64,000 nt of DNA from Ditylenchus dipsaci (Eukaryota; Nematoda; Chromadorea; Rhabditida; Anguinidae), in assembly GCA_004194705.1 (NCBI GenBank), contig SADC01000001.1:558001-622000 (forward strand). Direction: 5' to 3'. Shown here piece by piece: positions 43,913 through 56,000 of the stretch; position 1 is the stretch's first letter; each line of letters begins with the position of its first letter. A model generated the notes under the pieces. The model was not told where the DNA came from. It was given only the letters and a program-made list of their open reading frames with translations, and did no database searches. A program made the translations under genes and the position numbers.

Positions 43913-45055
43913 AACTTACCGTAATTAATCTAATAATCTCACAGTGGAACATATTTTAAACCTAGTTATCGAAATTTTAAGCTCCTCGTTTTCTTTAAAC
44001 ATTGTAAAAATTGAAAAAAATTTCACTCAGACACTCAGTGAGCGCAATAGACGCTCACTGGCTAACTGGCCAGCCCCCTATTTTTCACGGTATACGGTCA
44101 GTTGGCGATGCTTTTTTGGTTTTTATTATTCTTGATAAATTACTTATATACCAGCCAGTAGCTAAAATAACTACGGTGATCTGAATCGAGAGACAGTATT
44201 TAAAAAAAAAATTGAAAATTTCGAAAAAAAAAAACCATTGCCAGCTGGGGCAGCGACAGATTAAGACAATTCAAATTGAGACAATGACGATTGAGACAAA
44301 ATAATTGGTCTTATTCGGCAAATATTTGCCGAATAATTTTTTAAAATTTTTTTTAATTTTCACAAATATTTGCCGAATAAGACCGATTATTTTGTCTCAA
44401 TCGTCATTGTCTCAATTTGAATTGTCTCAATCTGTCGCTGGCCGCCAGCTTGCTTCATGGCTAACTGGCCAGGCCCCATTTATCCTAACTTATTTATGAA
44501 AAATAATAATTTTAGAAAAGCAGATGCGTCTTTGCCAAATATGAGCAGGAGACGCAGTAATCATAGATTGAAACTAACCTTCCACTTATTTATTGCCTTT
44601 ACACTTTGTCATTATTTTTGCTTGTACAATTGTGTTGAAAATTAATACCTTTGTTTCAAGAAGAAGAAAACATTCTTAACTGTTTTTGTTCTTTTATCAA
44701 CCGCTTTTTTACAAAGCTACATGCAGTAGTGGCTGCGATTCCCTAGACAAATTAAACTAAAAGCTTTTTGTGGGACAAGAAAGAAAATGGCCACTGGTTT
44801 CCATGCGATACTCAATGAGCGCAATCCCTAATAAATGAATTAGGCAATTCATATACGCTTTAGCACAAAAACAAGAAAGAGCTTTAAATTAGAATCTCTC
44901 TGCAACTGGGTGAAATCTAAAATTTTCCCTACCCAATAATTCGCAAACTGCAAAAATTAAAGCTAACTTCCAACAATTTTATTGCAAACTCACAGCGAAC
45001 AACATAGACAAAAGGCTTTTCAAAAAACAACAAATTAACTTTCTGAATGTGGTCA
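43913..45055. other. Gene-poor stretch with a palindrome, possible 3' Pax exon
   Basis: A palindrome at 44249-44447 (GCGACAGATTAAGACAATTC and its complement, centre AATATTTGCCGAATAA). A tttttag-like acceptor at about 44514 opens a frame reading KADASLPNMSRRRSNHRLKL to 44645, which could be a downstream Pax exon or chance. The rest is AT-rich with nothing recognised. Confidence 0.3.
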
Positions 45056-45059
45056 CTTT

Positions 45060-48000
45060 CTACTGTTCTTCTCCACCGCTTGTGACAACACTGAATCCTT
45101 CAATGTGCGGCTCAATTAAATTGACATTTATTCTGCGCCGTTGATCCTTCTCCGCCAAAGTGATGCCCACTGTAACTTCTTGAAATAGTCGCACACGGTT
45201 ATTGACAAACTCCTGAGACAGAATATGAGCGTCTCCAACCAATAAAAAGTAGCAAAACACTCACTATCATCTGCTCTTGTGAAGTCATCTCTTCAGCAGC
45301 TTTGAAGAAAATAACCGACTCCAAGCCATATTTCGGTACCATCACCTGCAATCGATAACATTCAAAAGTAATAAACGAAATCAATACCAAGCAATCACCT
45401 GAATACCATTGCTTCGTATTCCAATAACCATGGCTGGGACGCTTTTTTCTGGATGCTCTTTGATCATCAAGAAGGTGTTAAGGAGGATTGAGGCCCTAGA
45501 TGCGTACTGAGCTTGTCTGTGCCTAAAAATAGTCGTCATTTAGCGCTGGTAACCTTTAATAAAAAAAACTATCCAACCTGCGATTCATGTTTTCTGTAAG
45601 GCGAATTAGTCTCTTTCGATCCACCATTGCAGGGTGCACTCTATCAGTTTCAATAATGGTAGCCAACAGACGATGGACCATGACATCAGCGTAGCGACGA
45701 ATAGGAGATGTGAAGTGAGTATAGACCTTAGCCGCCAAGCCATAATGAAGATAATGATCTGGAGGGACAGTGCTTGCCGCGAAGTAAACAGCCTGAAAAG
45801 CCCCATTACCGCAATAAATTTAGCCATTATCCGATAACGAGAGTACCTGGGTCATACACCTGGTTGCTAACATTCTTAGCATCCGGGAGATAGTTGTTCC
45901 CTTGGACTTGCGATCTACTTCATCTAAACTTTTTGCGAGTTCCATTCCGGTGTCGACATTCAAGCGAAAACCACATGATTCAGCAGCCTGAATAAACAAA
46001 ATGTAATGGAAAAATAGAAACTTATCAACAAAAATCTAAGAAAGGCTTAGATGGATACTGTAAGTATATTGGTCCTCTTAAATACCCTACTACAGAAGCA
46101 AGGGAAAAGACGATTTCAGAGAGAGCCAGAGAGCCAGCCAAACAATTGAAACGAATTAAGGAAAGGTAGGAGGAATTACAACTTTTTGACAATAATAAAA
46201 GAAAGCCCAACTAAAATCCCATTTGACAGGAAGATACACACAGGATGCATTTTATCCTAGAAGGGAGCGCAACCAAAAATAGCAGAGGTCACCCATATTT
46301 TTATTCCTCACCGTCCTAGCCGCGTTTGTCAGTTCCACCATTATTCAGCACAAAAGGTTATCCGTTGCTTTGCACTATTTACAGCACTACCACCATAGAC
46401 AACAAGTTATGAAAGAGAGAAATAGATGATGATGTGCTCACTACCAACTCAGGACAGCATGTCGTCCGGACTTCCACCAAACACAATGATGGATTATTGC
46501 TAATATTCATAAAGGTCTTTGGGCACTAGTTAATGCTAACTGCCAGCCTATACATCAAGCAATTAAAAGAATACTTACATAATATAAAGTGGAACTGAAG
46601 TTAGACGGAGTCAGTACAATTCACATTAAATAGCTGAATGTTCAGGAGGCTTAACGGCCTCAAAAACAAAATTTTCGTTTCCACAGTCGATCTTTACCGC
46701 AAATTATTAAAAAGAAATACGGTAATTAGGATTAACGATTACAAGCCTGAAAAAATTATTGCATAGCCTACCACAATAATCTTAAAAAATCCTTCCGGTT
46801 TTGGGAAGTTTTTCAGTCAGACAAGGAAAGGGGCACGCTTCTATGATTTGACCTTCAAAGAAAGGAAGGACAAACAGCACAAAATGCTTCCGTCCTTATG
46901 CCCTTCTTTTAATCGGCGTAATTTGATTAAACAAATGAATGGCACTACAATAGGCAGGGAGAGGACACAACAACAAATATTTCATGCCTACAAAGATAGG
47001 ATATGGCCCTGGGAAAAACACAGCAAAGCGAATGGTGTTATAAGCAATATACAACTGGGAAAATAAGTGTGAAAGATGTGCGCAAATAGTGGATGCTTAA
47101 AAAGATACATCCACGCAGATTTGACACGGGAAGAGAGACCACGACCAGAATAAAATAATTATATTGTATAAAAAAAAGACTCACAATTGTTAGCGGTTTG
47201 AATGATTCACGGTTGGGCACAGGGTGACGTCGAAGAATAGCACAATCCGGATACGCCTTCAAAGTTCTCTCGGCAACTGAAATATTGGCCAGCAACATGA
47301 ATTCTTCCACCATAGACATCGTATCCAAATGTGCTTTCTCTTGCACATTCACGGGAGCGCGAGTTTTTTCATCCATATCAAAGCGTATTTCTGAGGAGGC
47401 CAGTTCCAAAGCACCCATCAACTTTCTTCTGGATTTCAAACAGCGAGATAGCTTCATCAAATTCCGTAGGCTTTTAGAAATAGAATCGTTCTAAAAAAGA
47501 CAGTAGAGTCAAAAAATCAGTGATAAATCCTTTCAAAAAGCTATAGAAATACAAACAATAGCAATCCATCAAAACTAATAGAAAAAAAGCTTACATGTTC
47601 ACCATTAGCATTAGTCACCATATCCTGAGCCCTTTGGTAAGTCAGAGCAAGTCTTGAGCGAATCAGTGATTTGGTGAAATCCACACTTTCAATGCTCGCA
47701 TCTTCCTTCAGTATCCAAATAACACTAAACGCATAGCGTTCTTGACCACCAATGAGCGAGCACAAGTTGGACGAGAGCACTGTGGGTAGCATGTCTAAAT
47801 TACCAAATTGACATTAATTTTTTAACATGCTGATTGAAGACTACCAATTCGTCTGCCACACAAATATACACTCGTAGACCTCTCCTAAAATAAAAATTCG
47901 TAAGCACACACCATTTATTTTAAGACCTAATATTACCGCTGCCTCCTTATCGATTGCAGTATCGGGCTTGACAAAGTGCGTTACATCTGCAATATGAACT

Positions 48001-51000
48001 CCGACCTAAAACATTTGCATTCGAGGATAGAAACGACTTGGCTAGCAAGTTTGTTCACAATTAAGTTTTCGGTCATAGCATACAACAAAAAAACTACCTC
48101 ATAGCGCCCATCTCCTAGGTCAATGCAGTGCAGAGCATCATCAATGTCTGTACAACCTGTAAATTAGTTTAACGTATATTCTTTATTAATCCCCAACTCT
48201 CTAATAATCCCCCACCCTACCGACCTCATATATCAGCCAATTCACAAACATATTTTTTGCGTTTTCTTAATTAGTAATTAACTAGTCTTCCAGCCCCGCT
48301 ACCGCGGGGCCAGCCCGGGGCATCTAATTTCTCCTCTTCTTCACTCCCCCACACTTCTACTCTACTCCTCTAACTTCTTGTATTGTAAAGCCCTGATGAT
48401 TGTAACAATCCATATTTGAAAACTTGAACTCTAAGAGTTGTGTATGATTAACTATTAAATTGTAGAGGTTGTAGGCCTGTGGACAATAGGAAATAGGTCG
48501 ATGGATCAGATGATGAAGAGGTGAAGGCAAATGATTCGATGATCAATTGAACAAATGTCAGAAGCCCATTGGATGTCAGATGGTTAAGGCATATTTGGAT
48601 GCATAAATTATATCAAGCTAGCTAAATCGACTCAAATGAATGGATTGATCAATCCAGACAGTTGAATCAATTCAAATGGATGAATCGGCCGACTAAGCCA
48701 GTTTATTCAATTCAAATAAATGAATTGACCAATCCAGCCAGTTCAACCGATTCAAATGGATAGACTGAGCAATCGAGCCAGTTGAATCGATTCAAGTAGA
48801 TAGATTGACCAATCAAGCCAGTTGAACTGATTCAATTGGATAGACTGAGCAACCGAGCCAGTTGAATCGATTCAAATGGATGGAATGACCAATAAAGCCA
48901 GTTCCACCGATTTAAATGGATAGATTGACCAATCCAGCCAGTTGAATCAATTCCAATAGTTAAATTGACCAAGCAAGCCAGTTGAATCGATTCAAATGGA
49001 TAGATTGATTAATCCAGCCAGATGAATCCATTTAACTGCATGAATCATATCAACTTAGCCCGTCCAGATAGATTTAACCATGGCACTTTGGATCGATTTG
49101 AAAAATTCGAAAAAAGTCAAAAATAATTCGAAATGACTCGAAGAATTTTAAAAATGTAGGCCTGATGACTGTCCTGTCCACTCCAAGCCACTGACCATTG
49201 AGCTTGGAGAGGAGAGAGCAGACACGACCGCCCGTCCAACAACAAAACATAATAATGAATGAAATGACTGAAAAATTTGGTTATATAGCCAGAATGACTA
49301 AGAAAAGAAATGTTTGGTCTCGAGAGGAAATGAACGTTTAAACAGTGCGGACAGACACACACACACACATGTCTCCATTAGTAGTGGGGGATTTCCGATT
49401 TTTAGATGTCGAATAATAATCCCCCATGGGGATTATTAGAGAATTTACGGTATTAAGAGGTGAACAGGTCGGCGAATCCTACCCTCTGGATCTACCGAAC
49501 AAATGTCAAGGTGCGTCAAATTTCTTCTGTAAGTAGATGGCTCAGGCTTCCAATCATCCGACGGCAAACAAGCTAACACTGCTGGTGAGAATTCACCGTG
49601 AGGTATTTCGTGCTCCAACATGATGACCTAACAAATGCACGTAAAGATGAAAATATTCTAAAAGAAAATATAACTTCGTCTTCAGTTGCTTGATCGCCCT
49701 CATCTCCAATAATTCTGACATAGTGGCCCTTAGGGTAGTAGGAATCTTGAGGCCATGAGTCAATTTGCACCAGCACTTTCTTGTTTTTCAAGTCCTCATA
49801 GTGTGAAGTTTCAATCCGAATGCGCGGCATCAATCTCTCAGTAGGAGCAAATAAGAACCTTCGGCCACCTAAAAATAGTTTGAAAAACATGGAAAAAAGA
49901 CAGAATGTGACACCTTCTATATGCGAGGGCAAGACAATTCCACAGTAGCTTCGCCAGTTGCGCCTGAGTATTCCCACTATCTGAAAAATTTATTCCACCA
50001 TGCCATTGTTCTAAGCCAGAATAACTACTTTTGCTGTTGGAATGACTTCTTTTTTAAGCTTCTTTGCTGGAATGGAACTATCATCCTGATTTTCGATGTC
50101 ATCAACTTGTTCGCCCTCTTCAGGAATCACATTGTCTTGAACTTCTTCGGCATCTCGCAAGCGAATTACTTTGGCTGGTGCTTCCCACTCGGACTCCGGA
50201 AGAAGCTGTGCCACAACCACATCTCCTTGAATTGACCGATTCATGTGCTTTCGTCCCTGGATGAACCACTGGTCGCCAAAATCAAAAAGAACGTAGGCTT
50301 CCATATAGTTCTCTTGGGATACCTAAGCATGGATGGCTCAAGAAGGTTGCATTTCGGTTAGTTTAAAGAATAGCTTCACCCACTTGAAATTTTCCTTTCT
50401 TAAGCGTTCCCTTTGAAATGCCCTCCAACAGCTGATCCTGAGTCCAGTATTCCGGGAATAGAGTTTTGCCACGAGTTTCTTCTTTCCCCAAGTCTGAGAT
50501 ACGTTCAGCAATTTTTGAGCAGTCATCGACGCCTAAAATACAGATTGTTACAAGTTATAAGGGATATATAGTGATAGAAGGGACAGATAAGGGATAGATA
50601 CCTTGCACATAATCCAGCAGAGTAACCGTGTTTGGAAAGTTTTCCGAGATCCGCTTCTTGCTATCCACAGAGGAACAAATTATGAGAGGAAGCAAACCAA
50701 GGCTTTTCCAATGCTTTTCAAGGTATGAGGCGCTACGAAGCAAACAAGTTTCTTGACTGAACATAAAATCGTTATTAAAATTATGCGGTGGAGAATCACG
50801 AGGAAACTTACTACAGCTCTGGCACTCGGTTCACTCCCGGATCGACATAAGTTTCACTGACAAATTCATTTAGGAAGACGAAGAATCGACCAAGATTTTC
50901 TGAGCAAAGATTGGAAAGCCGTTTGTATATCGGAGGATTCAGCTTTTTGACATAGTTCCATGCGCTTTGAAGAATGACAGCCCCTTTGAAAACATCTTCG

Positions 51001-51397
51001 TGAAGCACATCAATGAACCTGATAAAACCTATGGATATTATTACAGACAGTTTGATGTTTGCTACATACCTCAAGATACAGATCCCATCAAGCAGCAAAA
51101 AATGGTTTGAGGCAAAACTACGGCTATAGCTTGAATTGTCGCACACTTCCAGCGGCTTCATATCAGCAAATGAACAGGTTTTGCACGTACTAGCTCCACA
51201 TGGAATGTCATTTCTCAGGTATAGTTCATGCACTCTCTGAAACACACAGTGCCGCATACTTTTCCAAGCCATCCACACTCTCTTGAGAAGGTAAGCACAA
51301 AATAAATTACCTTGTGAATTTTGTCCCCTCGTGTTTTTCGATAGCTTGTCGATATAATTCTCTGTTGAATACCACTCTGCTTTACGTTGAGCTCCAT
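45060..51397 (-). CDS. DIS3: DIS3/RRP44 exosome ribonuclease
   Basis: Catalytic exosome subunit with exo- and endonuclease sites. 19 exons on the minus strand, from 51397 ([10 protein letters not shown]) through 51236-51070, 51018-50812, 50756-50602, 50532-50384, 50322-50026, 49980-49914, 49868-49675, 49627-49483, 48156-48098, 48005-47937, 47884-47845, 47794-47595, 47490-47185, 45987-45847, 45792-45578, 45532-45399 and 45345-45265 to 45212-45060. Order: CR3 Cys motif (CGASTCKTC), PIN, cold-shock domains ([13 protein letters not shown]), RNB with catalytic aspartates in [13 protein letters not shown] and [21 protein letters not shown]1, stop. All joins hold frame. The PIN motif reads [10 protein letters not shown] where the human protein has PDTNVLL, so endonuclease activity may be altered. 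Two introns exceed 1 kb. An ag lies 4 nt before the ATG. Confidence 0.95.
45988..47184. other. 1.2-kb DIS3 intron of unknown content
   Basis: No inverted repeats or known family seen. It is less AT-rich than the MITEs, with partial frames such as [20 protein letters not shown] (plus, 46865). It may be a decayed element of another class. Splice sites are GT and CAG on the minus strand. Confidence 0.3.
48600..49050. repeat. Tandem array of about 40-bp units in a DIS3 intron
   Basis: About eleven imperfect units, consensus around CAAATGGATAGATTGACCAA + TCCAGCCAGTTGAATCGATT, in the 1.3-kb intron 9. Flanked by TCTAATAATCCCCCAC (48210) and inverted CCCATGGGGATTATTAGAG (49420), probably relics of a CCGTATTTCC-family element. 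The array is likely polymorphic in length. Confidence 0.75.
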
Positions 51398-51399
51398 TT

Positions 51400-53016
51400 T
51401 TCTGAAAATTATCAAAGTTGGAAATAACTAGGTGTTCCGAAATAGTTTCAGTCGAGGTTCATGGTCAATTACTGGAGAATCCAATCTGGATTCGTAAGGA
51501 CGGATAAGGTAAAATCTCTTTGGCCAAAATTAAATTATTATTTGAAATACGAACAAGGTTTTTTGCTGCAGGACAAACCGTTGCGCGAAAGGCAATTTTG
51601 TTGTACCGCAAATTTTGACTCGAAATTTTTGAAAGCTGTTTCGACTTCTACAGGGTGTGTCAGAATTACGCGCACTTTTTTAAAAAATTTGGCGAGCTAG
51701 CTCCTTGTTCGAGCTACAATCTAGGCACACGCTTATGCTCATCTAACGACACAGATATGAAAAGCCAACGACTTCAACAATCTCTAAAAAGTTTTTATTC
51801 CGCCCACTAATTCAACGACAATAGACAGTACACACCATAACAAATGATCACTCAAAATACAGGCATTGAATATTTGATCAATTCAATTTGATTGGCAAAT
51901 ATCAATGCCAAATATTCAATCAATTTGATTATTCCTGAAAAGTCCTCCATGGTTTTGCCAAGTCCAGATATGACCACTCCACTTGCAAAGCACGCTTGAG
52001 ATCCTGAAAAACATAAATAAGCAGCTTAAAGGGGGGGGGAACTTTATATACGCATCGCCTTAGGTCACAGGTTCGACAACCACTGGCTGCAGACCTTATT
52101 TTCTTTCTCCTTTTATTTACAAGTTTAGTGTCAAAATGTAGCCAAGCTTCTGGGCTTTCATTTGATCTATCATACAGATGAAAAGTTGTTATAAAGTTAG
52201 AGCTGAAATATAAAAAATCCAATTCGGTGAAATCCTCAATAGGACTATACCAGTACTTTTCGGTAACATCCTGGAACTGACGTTTTTTCCCAATTTTAAT
52301 TTACATACTCATTTGCAATCTTACACTCAAAATGTAGACCTGCTTCTTGCCGTCCTTTTCAGCATACGGTTGTATAAAATAATGTAAATTGAAATCGCGA
52401 AAAATCTCAGTTCCTAGTACGCATCATTTTGGATGGTTTCCTCTAATTTTGGTGGTCATTTGCCAAAAATCGCAAAATTGAGGCAGTTAATGACAGCAAG
52501 GCAGTGCTGAAATGGTTGCAATCGATTGGTCGATGATGTTTGGACCTGAAAGTCAAAAAACTTACTGAAAAAGTAAATTAAAACACCCCCAGAGGGACTA
52601 TAACTTTCGACAAAAGACGATGCGTATATAAAGTTATCCCCTCCCCCTTTAAAGGCAATAATAGCAAACTTAGCGGTCAAAAAGGTGCATTTTTCATTTG
52701 ATATAAAAATTTCGACATCCTGTAATTTCATTTGCCAAAACCAATTCTCTGTTCCTTGGTTGAAGCTAAATGATTTGATTTGAACCTTCGATATTTGTTT
52801 ATAGCTAATTTCTAATCACCTGATTCTTGTTTAGAGCTATTTTCTCATGAGATTATGTCCTCCGTGTGTGCACACGAAACATTATCCAGTGGAAAACAGG
52901 CACACTCCTGTGTATTTAATCAATCACCTTGCTTGTCTTTTTGTTTTTGTCAGAATTTTGTTTGAGCTATTCCGGCACTCCACAAGTTTCATGATCTGAT
53001 TTTATATATTTCAGCA
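51400..53016. other. Divergent DIS3-SMC1 intergenic region
   Basis: 1.6 kb. Contains a single mariner-type end (CAGGGTGTGTCAGAATTACG at 51653), a short palindrome of ATTGAATATTTGATCAATTC (51866-51935), and facing arms AAAGGGGGGGGGAACTTTAT (about 52030) and ATAAAGTTATCCCCTCCCCC (about 52630). Core promoters were not recognisable; if genes are trans-spliced, true 5' ends lie here. Confidence 0.4.
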
Positions 53017-56000
53017 ATGGGTCGCCTTTATTCGTTGGAGCTAGAAGATTTCAAATCATTCAAAGGAAAGCACTTAATTGGACCATTTCGACAATTTTCG
53101 GCAAATTTTTTGTCACCATTTTTTCCTGATAACTTTTTAAATTCTTTTTTTTAGGCTATTGTTGGACCAAATGTGAGTTATGGCCACTCGCGTTGCTTTT
53201 TATTTGTAATTCATTCTACTTCAGGGATCCGGGAAATCGAATCTTATGGACGCCATCTCATTTGTACTGGGAGAGAAGAGTAATAATCTACGAGTCCGGA
53301 AATTGGGGGTACAGACATTCTGTTTCTCATTTCAAAATCTACATCTCCTTATTTTTTCAGGACTTGATTCATGGAGCTTCTGTTAATGATGCAAAAAGCA
53401 AGAAATGTAATGTCACAATGAGCTACTTGCTTGATGATGACAAGACAACCAAAACATTCAGTCGTTCTGTTGTCTCTTCCACAGCTGGGGAATTCAAAAT
53501 CGACAATGTTCTTGTCTCCCAAAATCAGTACCGTGCGGCTTTGGAGGAGATAAATATTTTTATCAAAGCCAAAAATTTCCTCGTCTATCAGGGTGCCGTT
53601 GAACAAATTGCTATGCAAAGTCCTAAGGAGTTAACGCAGTTGTTTGAAGAGCTTTCCAGGTACTGCGTGCTCAAAATTTTTTGATCACCTTGGTCCGATT
53701 TTAAATGCTTATAGGTCGTCAGAGTTTCAAGAGGAGTATGACCGTCTGCGCAGTGAGGTAGATGCAGCTGAGTCAAATGCACAGTCCAACCTAAACAAAC
53801 GCCGTGACATTGCCTTGGAAAAACGTGAGGCCAAGCAGGAAGCTGGAGAGGCGAAGAAGTATACGACACTGAAGGAAGAATTGGTATGCGTGTGGCTGTT
53901 AGGATATTATTTGCTTTTAAACTATGATTCAGGCTGCGAAAAATCGTGAACTTTACATGGTGCAGCTCTACTTCGTCGAATTCAGTCGCAATGCTGCCCT
54001 CCAACAACTTGAAGCTCTGCGTGATCAGGTTGGGGAGACCTGCAGTGCTAAGATTCAGTGTGAAAAAAATCTTTCGGAGAAACAGCTACATGTCAAAAAT
54101 CTGAATCGTGAGATGACCAGAATCGAGCACAAAGTTACTCGTGAGGTAATAATTTAGCCGATTATTGTGAGGCTGGCTTACAAAATCCTCTTTTAGGATC
54201 GTAAAGTAGCAGCTCAAGAGCCTGTCGTTACCCAATTGAAACAACAGATGGGCCATATAAAGTCTAAACGGACAGATGCAGAGAAGAAACATCTTACCGC
54301 TCAAAAGGTAAATTATTTTCCGTTAGGACCTTAAAAGCTTGCATGCATAGCTTTTTTACAGATTGCCGAGGATTACAGTCGCAATGTTTCTGATATGAAG
54401 GAGAAGATGGAGTAAGATTGACTTTGTATTTCCTGTCCTAGCAACCAATACAAATGTTCCAGGGCAATAAACGCTAAAAAGGTGGACCTAGCGAAGCAAA
54501 TTGAACAAGAGTCGCAGAGCAACAACTTAATCTGAACCCTGAACAGGTTGGCTTTTCTTCATATCGAAACCCGATTTGTAAATTAGGAGACTCCATCCTT
54601 GTCTTCATTGACTTCAGGTTGCCGAATACCGCCGCCTCAAAACTGAGTTTGAAAAGAAGAGTATTGAGGAGACGCAGAACTTGGACAACAAACGTCAAGA
54701 ACAGTTAACAGACCAAAACGCTGTTGAGTATGAGAAGCGACGTCTTGCAGCACACATTGAAAAAATAAAACAGGTATGTACAGGGTGGACCGTGAAATGT
54801 GAGCACTTTTTAACAGCCATTACTTTACCTTCAGACTGTTTTTTGAAAATTTGTTTTCACAGTTCCCCCTAGTTTTTCATTACAATTTTTTAATATATTA
54901 TGTGAAAAACATGATTTTCGCTTGGTCCCCCATGTTGTTTGACTCCTGGTATGTGGACGGCCTATGAACGGGTACGGCTCAAACCTCAGGGGTGACAAAG
55001 TTAAAGTCGTGTTTTTGACTTTATATACCAAAAAACTATTAATGAAAATCTGACCGGCACTGTAAATAACAGATGTTCGAAAGACGGTCTATAGGTAAAG
55101 TTATGGCTTTTTAAAAGTTTGCGCATTTCTCGTCCCCCCCGTATTTTAGAACTATTGGGGATTATGTTGAAGAGACTTGCGTTTCTTCAAATCCTAGACT
55201 TGGACTTAACATTTTAGAAAGAGGCTGAAATTGAAAGGGAGAAGAAAAACATTGAGAACCTCAAAGAGACTGAAAAAGAGCAGAAAGAAATGTTGGCTAA
55301 TGGGAAGATCAGCATGGTGAACATGGAAAAGGAGGTGTTTTTTGACTAAATTTTTCAGGTCTTTTTTAATAAAGTTTTTACACAAGGTTCGTGAGTCTAA
55401 GGAGCGGCTTGAAGCAGCCACTTTGAGCTTGCAAGAAGTTACGAAACAAATCGCTGATGCTCATGGAGACACTGCTGAAACTGAGCGACAAAGGTGATTC
55501 GTTCATTGAATTGCTCCAATTTAACGAATAAATTTAAGGCGACAAAACGAAGCAATTGAGAGCCTCAAGCGAGTCTTTCCTGAGAAAGTACACGGACGTC
55601 TTGTGGATCTTTGCCAGCCATCGCATAAGAGATTTCAGGTTGCTGTCACAAAAGTTTGTTTTTTAATACACCTGTAACTGTGTCAAGATCAGTCGTGGTA
55701 GATGTTTGCAGATATTGTCCAAATACATGATTGGTATTGTGTGCGACACTGGTGAAACAGCTCGGGAATGTATCTCTTACCTTCGTGAGCAGCACTATGG
55801 GCCTGAGACCTTCCTTCCGCTCTCCACTTTGGATGTTCAGCCACTCAATGAGAAGCTTCGGGAGATATCAAATCCTCCGAATGTAAGTTCTCGTTCGTCT
55901 AATGTCCGGATCTTAATTCAGCTTTTGTTTTAGGTCAAACTTTGCTACGATGTGATCAATTGCAATTTGCCGATAGCTCGTAAGGCTCTTCAATTTGTTT

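Noticed and set aside
46848..47066. Independent gene in DIS3 intron 14
   Set aside because: Only a 72-codon frame with no recognised domain or neighbours; retained only as intron content.
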